Part shown: positions 35,972 to 44,277 of the stretch, piece by piece
Layout of the letters: every line of letters starts with the position of its first letter
Numbering within the stretch: position 1 is the stretch's first letter
DNA from: Qipengyuania oceanensis
Lineage (GTDB): Bacteria > Pseudomonadota > Alphaproteobacteria > Sphingomonadales > Sphingomonadaceae
Reading direction: 5' to 3'
DNA length: 64,000 bases
Assembly (NCBI RefSeq): GCF_009827535.1
Contig: NZ_WTYN01000001.1
Span: 930,001 to 994,000 of the forward strand
The notes under the pieces: model-generated
Database searches by the model: none
The model's input: only the letters and a program-made list of their open reading frames with translations
Told to the model about the DNA's origin: nothing
Made by a program: the position numbers and the translations under genes

Positions 35972-36892
35972 ATGAAATCCTGGCTCATAGTGCGTGCGGA
36001 CGAGGAGGCGCTGCTGGCTTCGGCAGCGACCTCGGGTGCGGGCGTCGTGGTCGTCGACTGCGGCTTTGCCGCGGGCGACCGGGCCAAGGATGAAGCGCGG
36101 CATGCGGCGCGCGACTGGCTGTCCTCGCACCGCCAGCAGGTGCTGGCGCATGGCCGGTTCGCGCGCTGGGTCCGCATCAGCCCGATCCACGATGCCGCCT
36201 GGCGCGACGACCTGGAAACCGTGATGGCCGCCGCACCGGAAGGCATTCTGCTGCCCGAATGCAGCGGCCCCGGGCAATTGCAGGAAATCGCGGCGCAGCT
36301 TTACGAGGTCGAACAGCGCAACGGGATCCAGCACGGTGCGACCCGGATCGTGCCGCAAGTGGGTTCGCGCGCCGGCGATGCGCTGAACATCCGCTCCTTC
36401 GCCGAGGAATCGCATCCACGCCTTGCCGGCCTCACATGGGATGCGCGTGCGCTCGCCCACTCGCTCGGCTCGCGCCGGACCCGCGACGGTTTCGGCGGTT
36501 TCACCGATGCCATGCGCCACGTGCGCGCCAGCGTATTGCTGACCGCCCACGCGCGCGGGATCATGGCAATCGAATCGGCCCACGCCGTCGCCAAGGACAT
36601 CGAGGGCGCGGATGCAGCGGCCAAGGCCGCCCGCGCCGATGGCTTTTCGGCGATGGCCGCGCGCCACCCGGCCCATGTCGGACCGATCAACAAGGCCTTC
36701 GAACCCACACCGGAAGAACGCAGCGACGCGCTGTCGATCGTCGCTGCCTTCGCTAGCAATCCCGGCATGGAGACGCTGCCGCACAAGGGGCGGCGGATCG
36801 GGGCATCGGAGCTGGCCCGGGCCCGCCGTCTGCTGGGACAGGAAGAAGACGCCGAGCCCGGCGTCCGGCAGGAAGCCCGCTCGCTGGTCTAG
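35972..36892 (+). CDS. HpcH/HpaI- or CitE-like aldolase/lyase family protein
   Basis: A 306-residue protein resembling the CitE/HpcH TIM-barrel lyases, which cleave or form C-C bonds in acyl-CoA or 2-oxoacid substrates. The call rests on overall pattern: VRISPIHDAAWRDDLETVM, a barrel strand ILLPECSGPGQLQEI, and GFSAMAARHPAHVGPINKAF near the C-terminus, typical of CitE. Usual charged residues in the VPKVE and ED-type motifs differ (LPEC, GLTWDARALAH). Activity is therefore uncertain. AAGGCGAG precedes the ATG, 12 bases after the OYE stop. Its stop overlaps the 3' end of the convergent lipoprotein gene by four bases. Confidence 0.7.
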   Translation: MKSWLIVRADEEALLASAATSGAGVVVVDCGFAAGDRAKDEARHAARDWLSSHRQQVLAHGRFARWVRISPIHDAAWRDDLETVMAAAPEGILLPECSGPGQLQEIAAQLYEVEQRNGIQHGATRIVPQVGSRAGDALNIRSFAEESHPRLAGLTWDARALAHSLGSRRTRDGFGGFTDAMRHVRASVLLTAHARGIMAIESAHAVAKDIEGADAAAKAARADGFSAMAARHPAHVGPINKAFEPTPEERSDALSIVAAFASNPGMETLPHKGRRIGASELARARRLLGQEEDAEPGVRQEARSLV

Positions 36893-37236
36893 TCGTCGGC
36901 AGCCGATGCGCCGTCTGCGCCATCGGCCATGTCGCTGGCGAGAGCATCGATCGCCGCATCGGGATCGGTCTCCTCACCGGATTGCGTTCCGGCCGGCGCT
37001 ACGTCCGCAGCCGAGGCCCCGTCGGAACCCGCGACCGGATCGGCCTCGAGCGGGGGGCTTTGCGACTGGAGCGAATCGAGGGGCAGCATCGCATCGCTGA
37101 TCGTGCCCCCGCGCACCTCGCCGGCCGCGGTGCGCGCATCGCCCGCGGTATCGCGTTCGACTGCCTCTTCCGAACAACCGGCGAAGGCGGCAACGGCCAG
37201 CAAGGGCAATGCAGCGCGCAGAAGGGGACGGATCAT
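36889..37236 (-). CDS. Small outer- or inner-membrane lipoprotein, acidic
   Basis: A 115-residue lipoprotein. The signal peptide ends in the lipobox AFAGC, and Cys20 would be lipidated. The mature part is acidic and low-complexity (rich in Asp, Ala, Gly) with no recognisable domain. Its ATG overlaps the lipB stop by four bases, so it is co-translated with lipB. Function unknown. Confidence 0.75.
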   Translation of the reverse strand: MIRPLLRAALPLLAVAAFAGCSEEAVERDTAGDARTAAGEVRGGTISDAMLPLDSLQSQSPPLEADPVAGSDGASAADVAPAGTQSGEETDPDAAIDALASDMADGADGASAADD

Positions 37237-37910
37237 GCGGAACAGGCCTTTTCGAGTGCGGCGAGGAAGCCGCCGAAGTTGGCGACCAATGCCTCATCGA
37301 AGGCCTCCGGCGCAAGCGCGATGCCCAACCGATCGAGGCTGGTGACGCCGAATTCCTCGATCCCGCACGGCACGATCCCGGCAAAATGCGTCAGGTCGGG
37401 CGAGAGGTTTACCGAAAAGCCGTGCATGGTGACCCACTTGCGCACCCGCACGCCGATCGCGCCGATCTTCGCCTCGCGCCCGTCCACGTCCCGTGTCCAG
37501 ATGCCGACGCGCCCGTCCGCCCGCCAGCTTTCGACACCCAGATCGGCAAGCGTGGCGATCACCCAGCCTTCAAGCGCATGGACGAAACAGCGCACGTCCC
37601 GCCCGCGCTTGTTGAGATCGAGCAGGACGTAGCCGACCCGCTGGCCGGGCCCGTGATAGGTGTAGCGACCGCCCCGCCCTGCTTCGACCACTTCGAAGCG
37701 CGGATCGAGCAGCTCCGCCTCGGCCGCGCTGGTCCCGGCGGTGTACACGGGCGGGTGCTCGAGCAGCCAGACGAGTTCGCGCGCCTCGCCAGCGGCAATT
37801 GCCGCGTTGCGCGCGGTCATCTCCTCGAGCGCGGCGCGATAGCCGACCTGGCCATGCTCGCGGCGAACTTCGATCCCGGTATCGTTTTCGGTGGCGGGAA
37901 ATTCGACCAT
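37233..37910 (-). CDS. lipB: Lipoyl(octanoyl) transferase LipB
   Basis: A 225-residue enzyme that moves octanoyl groups from acyl-carrier protein to lipoate-dependent enzymes. [16 protein letters not shown] near residue 85, [10 protein letters not shown] with the active-site Lys, and [13 protein letters not shown] with the active-site Cys are intact. The start MVEFPATEN at 37910 is chosen; a longer frame of 73 residues antisense to the neighbour has no family likeness. lipA is not adjacent. A small lipoprotein gene overlaps its 3' end. Confidence 0.94.
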   Translation of the reverse strand: MVEFPATENDTGIEVRREHGQVGYRAALEEMTARNAAIAAGEARELVWLLEHPPVYTAGTSAAEAELLDPRFEVVEAGRGGRYTYHGPGQRVGYVLLDLNKRGRDVRCFVHALEGWVIATLADLGVESWRADGRVGIWTRDVDGREAKIGAIGVRVRKWVTMHGFSVNLSPDLTHFAGIVPCGIEEFGVTSLDRLGIALAPEAFDEALVANFGGFLAALEKACSA

Positions 37911-37983
37911 GGCGATTGCGTGGCCTTGCCGCCTGCGCTTATCAAGAGGGAACACACGCTTACCGGACGCAGGGGGATCCACG

Positions 37984-38802
37984 ATGGTGGGTAAATTCGA
38001 TTCAAACGCTGCATGGAACAGCGCCGTTCGCATGCTCAAGGCAAACGGCAACGTCGTGGCCGTGGTCGCCGGCGTGTTCTTCTTCCTGCCCAACCTGGCT
38101 GTCGCGCTGGTTGCGCCGGAACTGGCCAACCCGATGGCCGAAGTTCCCCCTGCCGAGACGAGCGAACAGGCAATGGCTCAGCTCTCGCACCTCGGTCCGG
38201 GGTTCTTCGTGACGATCGTCGTCCTCGCGCTGATCCAGGCAGTCGGAGTGCTCGCATTGCTGCGCCTGCTGACCGACCGCGAGAAGCCGACCGTGGGCGA
38301 AGCGCTCAAGAGCGGGCTCGGCGGGCTCGTGCCCTACCTGCTCGCGCAGATCGTCCAGCTGGTCCTTTCGATCCTGCTGATCGGCATCCCGCTCGGCCTG
38401 GTGCTGGCAAGCGGCATGCCCGCGCTGATCCTGATCGGCATAGTGATCGCCCTCGTCGCCTTCATCTTCCTCTTCGTGCGGTTTTCGCTGCTGTCACCTG
38501 CCATCGCGATCGACCGGATCCACGGTCCAATCGCTGCGCTGAAGCGCTCGTGGCAACTGACCTCGGGCAAGGTCGGCCGGCTGGCGCTGTTCTTCTTCCT
38601 GCTCTTCGTCGCGATCATGGTCGTCTACCTGGTCGGATCGATGATCTTCGGCCTGGTCTTCGCGCTGATGGGCGAGAGCATGGCGCAGGTAGGTCAAGCG
38701 CTGATCGGGTCGTTCATCAACGCGCTGTTCGCGACTGTCTTCATGGCGGTAATCGCGGCGGTTCACCGCCAGTTGACCGCAACCGGGGAAGCGGCAGCCT
38801 AG
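37984..38802 (+). CDS. Multi-pass membrane protein, GDPD membrane-domain-like
   Basis: A 272-residue protein with six strongly hydrophobic segments. [19 protein letters not shown] followed by [15 protein letters not shown] is typical of the membrane domain that also precedes glycerophosphodiester phosphodiesterases. No catalytic domain is attached, so the role is unknown. The ATG at 37984 has AGGGGG in front; an upstream in-frame ATG lies within the divergent lipB gene. It overlaps the convergent methyltransferase gene by four bases. Confidence 0.7.
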   Translation: MVGKFDSNAAWNSAVRMLKANGNVVAVVAGVFFFLPNLAVALVAPELANPMAEVPPAETSEQAMAQLSHLGPGFFVTIVVLALIQAVGVLALLRLLTDREKPTVGEALKSGLGGLVPYLLAQIVQLVLSILLIGIPLGLVLASGMPALILIGIVIALVAFIFLFVRFSLLSPAIAIDRIHGPIAALKRSWQLTSGKVGRLALFFFLLFVAIMVVYLVGSMIFGLVFALMGESMAQVGQALIGSFINALFATVFMAVIAAVHRQLTATGEAAA

Positions 38803-39428
38803 GCGGCGTCCTTCCAGCCCCAGAAGAGCTTGACGGGCAGCACGTTCCACAGCTCGAAACCCTGATCGATGCGCGCGAAATGCCGGGCCATGAAGTCCCG
38901 CGCCTTGGCGCTGAACTGATAGACCAGGAATGCGCCGCCGGGACGAAGAACTTCGTGCGTGGCCTCGGCGATCGCCGGGCCGATGCCGTCCGGCAGGGTC
39001 GAGAACGGGAGGCCCGACAGAACGTAATCGGCATGACCGAAACCATGCGCGCGCACGATCTCCTGCACGTCGGCGGCAGATCCGAGTACCGCGAAGAACC
39101 GGCCATCGGTAATCGTGCGCTTGAGATAGTCGATATAGAGCGGGTTCGTGTCGATCACGATCAAGGTCCCGTCGCGGCGCATCCGCTCGAGGACCGGGCG
39201 ACAGAACGTCCCGACGCCCGGACCGTATTCGACGAACAGCTCGCATTCGGCCCAGTCGACCGGCGCCAGCATCTTCTCGATCGTGAAGCGCGAGGACGGG
39301 ATGATCGATCCGACCATCCTGGGATGTTCGACGAAGCCGCGAAAGAAGACGCCCCACTGGCCGAACAGCGCGCCGAGCTTGCGGCGCAGGCCGGCGCGCC
39401 GGACGATGGCAGTCTCTGAAGTATTCAA
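38799..39428 (-). CDS. SAM-dependent methyltransferase, phospholipid N-methyltransferase-like
   Basis: A 209-residue class I methyltransferase. The SAM-binding GPGVGTF is near residue 68, and the stretch RGFVEHPRMVGSIIPSSRFT followed by VLSGLPFSTLP and EVLRPGGAFLVYQF resembles COG3963 (PmtA-like, phosphatidylethanolamine N-methyltransferase). A role in making phosphatidylcholine is plausible; the lipid or rRNA target is not proven. The start is a TTG at 39428 without a clear ribosome binding site, so it could be shorter. It is divergent from the MFS gene. Confidence 0.75.
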   Translation of the reverse strand: MNTSETAIVRRAGLRRKLGALFGQWGVFFRGFVEHPRMVGSIIPSSRFTIEKMLAPVDWAECELFVEYGPGVGTFCRPVLERMRRDGTLIVIDTNPLYIDYLKRTITDGRFFAVLGSAADVQEIVRAHGFGHADYVLSGLPFSTLPDGIGPAIAEATHEVLRPGGAFLVYQFSAKARDFMARHFARIDQGFELWNVLPVKLFWGWKDAA

Positions 39429-39518
39429 GAATTCGGACCCTCAGCCGCGCCCCTCGCCGATCGTGGCGCTTGGGGGCCTGTATCGGCTTCGGAGTGGCAA
39501 AGAAGGCATTGCATTGCA

Positions 39519-39545
39519 AGCGCGCTCGGGTGGGCGTAGCGCGCT
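39519..39545. repeat. Paired AGCGCGCT palindromes before the MFS gene
   Basis: Two copies of the self-complementary octamer AGCGCGCT lie at 39519-39526 and 39538-39545, centred 19 bases apart, ending five bases before the MFS start codon. They can pair with each other as a hairpin that would occupy the ribosome-binding region, where no Shine-Dalgarno is visible. They may instead be a regulator site. Confidence 0.35.
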
Positions 39546-39550
39546 GAACG

Positions 39551-40921
39551 ATGTCCGAAGGCGATCCCTCCATCCCGCTCGACAAGGCTGTATCCGCGCC
39601 GAGGCGGGCCATTTCGCGCGGGCGCATGGCCTTGCTGTTCATGGTCATGCTGGTCACCGCCGCCGGCAATACCGCGATGCAGTCCGTCATGCCCTCGATC
39701 GGGACCGAGCTGGGCGTACAGGACGTCTGGATCAGCCTCGCCTACACCTGGTCGGCGCTCCTGTGGGTGGTCTGCGCGCCGTTCTGGGCCCGGCGATCCG
39801 ACCAGCGCGGGCGCAAGGCAATGATGGCGCTCGGCCTGGTCGGCTTCATCGTGTCGATGGGCCTGTGCGGGATCGCGCTGTGGCTCGGCCTCTCCGGAGT
39901 GCTGGGAGCGGCCGCGGCGCTGGTCGCCTTCGCGCTCGCGCGCAGTCTCTACGGCGGTTTCGGCAGCGCCGCCCCGCCAGCCGTGCAGGCCTATGTTGCG
40001 AGCCGCACCCCGCGGGCCGAGCGCACGCAGGCGCTCTCGCTGATCGCTTCGAGCTTCGGCCTCGGTACGGTGATCGGCCCGGCCCTCGCGCCGCTGATGG
40101 TCCTCCCCCTGGTCGGACTGACCGGACCGTTCATCATCTTCGCGGCGATCGGAATCGTCACGCTGATCGCGCTGCGAATCCGCCTCCCGAACGACGAACC
40201 GCAGTTCCCGGCACGCGGAAGGACCTATGATGCGCCCTATGCCGGCGCCTCGGCCGAATCGCGCGAGAACGATGCCGAAGACGAGGACGACGACGAGGAA
40301 GACGACGGGCCTGCCGAGCCGGGACGGCTGCGCTGGTTCGAACCGCGGCTGAGGCCGTGGGTCATCATCGGGCTGGTCGGTGGCCATGCGCAGGCGATGG
40401 TACTCGGCATATCGGGCTTCCTGGTGCTCGACCGGCTGGGCCTGCGCGAAACGCCGGAACTGGGCACCGGCCCGGTCGGCCTGGTGCTGATGTGCGGGGC
40501 GATCGCCACGCTGCTCGCGCAATGGGGGCTGATCCCGCGGCTCGACCTGGGCCCGCGCGCGGCGAGCCTTTCGGGCATCGCGCTCTCGGCGGTGGGCGTC
40601 GCCTATCTCTCTGTAGCCAGCGACCTCCATGCCATCGCGCTCGCCTACGCGATCGCATCGCTCGGCTTCGGCCTGTTCCGCCCGGGCACGACTGCCGGAA
40701 CCTCGCTTGCGGTTACCCGTGCCGAGCAGGGCCAGGCCTCCGGCATTACCGCCTCGGTCGCGGGGGCCAGCTTCGTCTACGCACCGGCGCTGGGCGTGTG
40801 GCTGTACGGCCATTCCGACTTTCTCGGCTTCGGCCTGATCATCGCGTTGTGCGCCGTGGTGCTCATCTACGGATGGTTTGCGCTGCAGAAGGACAGCCAG
40901 TTGACGCAGGAGCGCAACTGA
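39551..40921 (+). CDS. MFS transporter
   Basis: A 456-residue major-facilitator protein with about twelve membrane helices. The loop 2-3 motif is recognisable as ARRSDQRGRKAMM, and an acidic stretch (DAEDEDDDEEDD) forms the central cytoplasmic loop near residue 235-250. The drug:H+ antiporter-like pattern is general, so no substrate is assigned. No clear ribosome binding site precedes the ATG; paired octamer palindromes do. It is divergent from the methyltransferase gene. Confidence 0.85.
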   Translation: MSEGDPSIPLDKAVSAPRRAISRGRMALLFMVMLVTAAGNTAMQSVMPSIGTELGVQDVWISLAYTWSALLWVVCAPFWARRSDQRGRKAMMALGLVGFIVSMGLCGIALWLGLSGVLGAAAALVAFALARSLYGGFGSAAPPAVQAYVASRTPRAERTQALSLIASSFGLGTVIGPALAPLMVLPLVGLTGPFIIFAAIGIVTLIALRIRLPNDEPQFPARGRTYDAPYAGASAESRENDAEDEDDDEEDDGPAEPGRLRWFEPRLRPWVIIGLVGGHAQAMVLGISGFLVLDRLGLRETPELGTGPVGLVLMCGAIATLLAQWGLIPRLDLGPRAASLSGIALSAVGVAYLSVASDLHAIALAYAIASLGFGLFRPGTTAGTSLAVTRAEQGQASGITASVAGASFVYAPALGVWLYGHSDFLGFGLIIALCAVVLIYGWFALQKDSQLTQERN

Positions 40922-40934
40922 GCGCCGACCGGGT

Positions 40935-41279
40935 TCAGAGGATTTCCTCGACCTTTTCCTTCGGCCGGCACAGGCGCACGCCCTTGTCGGTCTCGACGAG
41001 CGGGCGCTCGATCAGGATCGGCTCGGCAACCATCGCATCGAGGACTTCATCGGCGCTCGCATCGGGAAGGCCGCGCTCCTCGGCATCGGTGCCACGCAGG
41101 CGCAGACCGTCTTTCGGCGTCATTCCCGCATCGCTGTAGAGTTGCGCAAGCTTATCGCGGCTGGGCGGGTTCTTCAGATACTCGATGACTTCGACTTCGA
41201 CGCCATCGCGTTCCTCGAGGATCGCGAGCGTATTGCGGGACGTCCCGCATTTCGGGTTATGCCAGATCGTCGCCTTCAT
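40935..41279 (-). CDS. ArsC-family reductase (glutaredoxin-type)
   Basis: A 114-residue protein of the ArsC/Spx fold. NPKCGTSRNTLAI carries the active-site Cys, and the conserved arginines include LRLRG and IERPLV. These match glutaredoxin-coupled arsenate reductases, but no ars operon surrounds it, so arsenate reduction may not be its job. AAAGGA supports the ATG at 41279. It is divergent from the siderophore receptor; the shared region carries two Fur-like boxes. Confidence 0.88.
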   Translation of the reverse strand: MKATIWHNPKCGTSRNTLAILEERDGVEVEVIEYLKNPPSRDKLAQLYSDAGMTPKDGLRLRGTDAEERGLPDASADEVLDAMVAEPILIERPLVETDKGVRLCRPKEKVEEIL

Positions 41280-41358
41280 CTGCGTATCCTTTTCGATTGC
41301 GTGTCGGCGGTCGCCTAGCGGGCGGAAAAAAACATGAAAAGCCGCGATTGAGGTTGCA

Positions 41359-41377
41359 ATTGAGAATTACTCTCAAT
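41359..41377 (+). promoter_or_regulatory. Fur-like box 1
   Basis: ATTGAGAATTACTCTCAAT is a 7-bp inverted repeat around a 5-base centre, matching the alphaproteobacterial/sphingomonad Fur pattern. It lies 45 bases upstream of the TonB receptor start and is also upstream of the divergent ArsC-family gene. Confidence 0.7.
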
Positions 41378-41394
41378 AGCAGGCCCGAATGCTT

Positions 41395-41412
41395 TCGAGA
41401 ATCATTCTCAAC
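41395..41412 (+). promoter_or_regulatory. Fur-like box 2
   Basis: GAGAATCATTCTC at 41397-41409 is a perfect 6+1+6 palindrome, the classic core of Fur boxes. It ends 10-13 bases before the receptor start codon, in the leader, where bound Fur would block transcription. Confidence 0.75.
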
Positions 41413-41422
41413 TAGGGATCAC

Positions 41423-43579
41423 ATGAGCCGCTTCAACACCTCCGCCAGTTTGCTGACACTGGCCGCCGTCGCCTTCGCTTCCCCCGCATTCGCCACCGAT
41501 GGCTCAGTCGTGCTCGCTGCGAGCGCAGCCGGAGCGGTCGATGCCGCCGCAGCCGATCCCGGCGATCCCGACCGCGATTATCTTTCCAGCGACATCGTCG
41601 TGCGCGGCAAGCGTACGGATGGCTACACCAACGACGATGGCTCGAGCGCCACCAAGACGCCCACGCCGATCATCGACGTGCCGCAGGCCGTGACTGCCAT
41701 CACCAGCGACCAGCTGGAAGACCAGAACATCCGCCAGCTCGGCGAAGCGCTGCGCTATGTCCCCGGCGTGTCGATGGAGAGCGGTGAAGGCCAGCGCGAC
41801 GAGGTCTTCATCCGCGGCCAGGAGACCACTGCCGATTTCTATCTCGACGGACTGCGCGACGATGCGGAATACTACCGCTCGCTCTACAACATCGACCGGG
41901 TGGAAGTGCTCAAGGGCGCTAACGCGCTCATCTTCGGGCGTGGCGCCGGCGGCGGTGCGATCAATCGCGTGAGCAAGAAGGCAAGCCTGGTCGAGGACGT
42001 GACCGCAGCCCATCTGACGGTGGACAATTTCGGCGCCTTCTCCCTAACCGGCGACGTCTCTCGTCCGCTCGGCGAGGCCATCGCCTTGCGCGTGAACGCC
42101 GCTTACGAGGAGTTCGACAACCAGCGCAATTTCTACGAGGGCCGGTTCATCGGCATCAGTCCGACGGTGACCGCAGCGTTGGGCGAACGCACCACCCTGA
42201 TTGCCAGCTATACCTATGACGACGACCAGCGGACGACCGATCGCGGTGTTCCGTCTTTCGACGGGCTGCCGCTGGCGGGCTACGACGAAACGCTGTTCGG
42301 CGATCCGGACTTTAACTACTCCGATGTCGAGGCGCATATCGCCCGCGCGCGGCTGGAGCATGAATTCTCGGCCGGCCTGTCGGCAAATGTCGCAGTCCAG
42401 TACGCCCACTACGACAAGTATTACGGCAATATCGTGCCTTCGGGCGCGGCGGACACCGACAATGACGGCGTGGCAGATGTCGTCAGCATCGGCGGTTACG
42501 AAAGCGCCACGGTCCGCGAGAACTTGATCGGCCAGGCGAACCTCGTCTGGGAAGGGCGCACCGGCGCGATTGGCCACACGCTGCTCGCCGGCGTGGAAGT
42601 TGCCCGCCAGGATACCGATGCGGTGCGCAATCGGGCTGTCTTCTCCGAATCCACCACCGTCGATCTGGCGGAGATCATCGACATCCCGGCCTTCACGCTC
42701 GCCCCGCAGCGCGCCAGCGCATCGACGCTCGACACGATCTCGCTCTACATTCAGGACCAGGTCGAGCTTGCCCCGTGGCTGCAGGTCGTCGCCGGCCTGC
42801 GTTACGACGAGTTCGATCTCGATTCGCTGAACATCGCCGACAGTTTCGCGGCACGCCGCAAGGACACTGCCGTATCGCCGCGCTTCGGGGTCATCCTGAA
42901 GCCGAGCGAGGCGGTGTCGGTCTATGCCAGCTATGGCGAGAGCTTCCTGCCCGCTTCCGGCAACCAGTTCACGGTGTTGAGCCAGGGTTCGGTTCTGCTC
43001 GAGCCCGAAGAGTTCGAGAACATGGAAGTGGGCGTGAAATATGCCCCCAACCCGGGCCTGCTTCTGACTGCGGCCCTGTTCCGGCTCGAGCGATCGAACA
43101 CGCCGGCGACCGATAACGACGGCCTGACCGTGCTCACCGGCAAGAGCCGGGTCCAGGGCCTGGAACTGTCCGCTGCCGGCGAGCCGATGCCGAACCTCAA
43201 CGTCAACCTGGGCTACACCTACCTCGACGGCGAGATCCTGTCGGCGATCGACGGTGCAGGTGTCGATACCGAGCTCCAGCAGTTGCCCAAGCACCAGCTC
43301 GGCCTGTGGTCGCGCTACGACTTCACCGAACGCTTCGGCCTCGGGCTTGGCGTGGTCCACCAGTCCAAGCAGTTCGCGAGCTATTCCAACAACGTCGAGC
43401 TGCCCTCGTACTGGCGGGTGGACGCGGCAGCCTATTTCGACCTGTCGGAGCAGATCGGTCTGCAGCTCAATATCGAGAACCTGTTCGACGAGACCTATTA
43501 CGCGAGCGCCCACGGCGACAACAACATCCAGCCGGGCAAACCGCTGACCGCCAGCGTGGGCGTGCGGATCGGCTTCTGA
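41423..43579 (+). CDS. TonB-dependent siderophore receptor (catecholate type, Fiu-like)
   Basis: A 718-residue outer-membrane receptor. A signal peptide ends SPAFA. A plug domain follows (VPQAVTAITSDQLEDQNI, DGLRDDAEYYRSLYNIDRVE, then VLKGANALIFGRGAGGGAIN) and then a 22-strand barrel ending in Phe. Plug sequences resemble catecholate-siderophore receptors such as Fiu. It imports ferric siderophore using TonB energy. Two Fur-like boxes sit directly upstream, which implies iron repression. The start at 41423 places the signal peptide correctly; the ORF extends 42 codons upstream through both Fur boxes. The XDH-like iron-sulfur gene converges on it. Confidence 0.93.
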   Translation: MSRFNTSASLLTLAAVAFASPAFATDGSVVLAASAAGAVDAAAADPGDPDRDYLSSDIVVRGKRTDGYTNDDGSSATKTPTPIIDVPQAVTAITSDQLEDQNIRQLGEALRYVPGVSMESGEGQRDEVFIRGQETTADFYLDGLRDDAEYYRSLYNIDRVEVLKGANALIFGRGAGGGAINRVSKKASLVEDVTAAHLTVDNFGAFSLTGDVSRPLGEAIALRVNAAYEEFDNQRNFYEGRFIGISPTVTAALGERTTLIASYTYDDDQRTTDRGVPSFDGLPLAGYDETLFGDPDFNYSDVEAHIARARLEHEFSAGLSANVAVQYAHYDKYYGNIVPSGAADTDNDGVADVVSIGGYESATVRENLIGQANLVWEGRTGAIGHTLLAGVEVARQDTDAVRNRAVFSESTTVDLAEIIDIPAFTLAPQRASASTLDTISLYIQDQVELAPWLQVVAGLRYDEFDLDSLNIADSFAARRKDTAVSPRFGVILKPSEAVSVYASYGESFLPASGNQFTVLSQGSVLLEPEEFENMEVGVKYAPNPGLLLTAALFRLERSNTPATDNDGLTVLTGKSRVQGLELSAAGEPMPNLNVNLGYTYLDGEILSAIDGAGVDTELQQLPKHQLGLWSRYDFTERFGLGLGVVHQSKQFASYSNNVELPSYWRVDAAAYFDLSEQIGLQLNIENLFDETYYASAHGDNNIQPGKPLTASVGVRIGF

Positions 43580-43601
43580 TCCCGGGACGAGGGCTGCCGG
43601 G

Positions 43602-44147
43602 CTATTCGGTGGGCCCGCGTCTGCCCGGACTGAGCGCGGGGACCGCCGCCCGCGCTTCCTCGATCGTCGTGCCCGGCGGCGGCGGACCGGCGATCGCCTC
43701 GCTCCGGCTGGCGACACGTCCGGCCCGCTGGATAGCGCGCACCAGCCGCGGATAGACCCCGCAGCGGCAGATGTTCGGCACCGCCTGCTTGATTTCGTCC
43801 TCCGACGGGGACGGATTGCGGCGGAGCAAGGCCGCTGCCGCCATCACGATGCCGGGTGTGCAGAAGCCGCACTGGATAGCCTGTTCGGCGACCAGCGCCT
43901 GCTGGACCGGATGCGAGCGGTCACGCGACAGGCCCTCGATGGTGGTGACGACGCGCCCTTCAGCCTCGCCGATCGTGACGAGGCAGCTCCTGAGCGCTTG
44001 CCCGTCGACGTCGACCATGCACGATCCGCAGTCGCCGACGCCGCAGCCGTATTTCGTACCGGTCAGGTTCGCCGCGTCGCGCAGCGCCCACAGAAGCGGC
44101 GTGTCCGCGTCCATGTCGAAACGCAACGGCCGCCCGTTCACGGTCAT
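43602..44147 (-). CDS. Orphan (2Fe-2S) subunit, xanthine-dehydrogenase/IorA type
   Basis: A 181-residue protein with the two [2Fe-2S] domains of the small subunit of molybdenum hydroxylases. A plant-ferredoxin cluster (YGCGVGDCGSC, with a later Cys in LRSC) and an alpha-helical cluster (CGFCTPGIVM plus NICRCGVYPRL) carry all eight cysteines. Such subunits pass electrons from a molybdopterin subunit (IorB/XdhB-like). No such subunit is adjacent: the downstream neighbour is the convergent siderophore receptor and the upstream neighbour is MATE on the other strand. It has a C-terminal Pro/Ala-rich tail. The partner may be elsewhere, or the protein may serve another acceptor. Confidence 0.88.
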   Translation of the reverse strand: MTVNGRPLRFDMDADTPLLWALRDAANLTGTKYGCGVGDCGSCMVDVDGQALRSCLVTIGEAEGRVVTTIEGLSRDRSHPVQQALVAEQAIQCGFCTPGIVMAAAALLRRNPSPSEDEIKQAVPNICRCGVYPRLVRAIQRAGRVASRSEAIAGPPPPGTTIEEARAAVPALSPGRRGPTE

Positions 44148-44277
44148 GCTGGGCAAGGCTGGGCTCCTGCGATCATTGCAAACCGCCTAGCTCAACGCGC
44201 CCCGCACCGGCAAGCGCGCCCGACAGCGTCATCGACAAGGTTGCCAGCGACCGCCAGCTCGGCCACAGGGCTGCGCG

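Noticed and set aside
37911-38129. Long N-terminal extension of lipB
   Set aside because: It is antisense to the start of the membrane-protein gene and has no LipB similarity. The ATG at 37910 gives the usual length.
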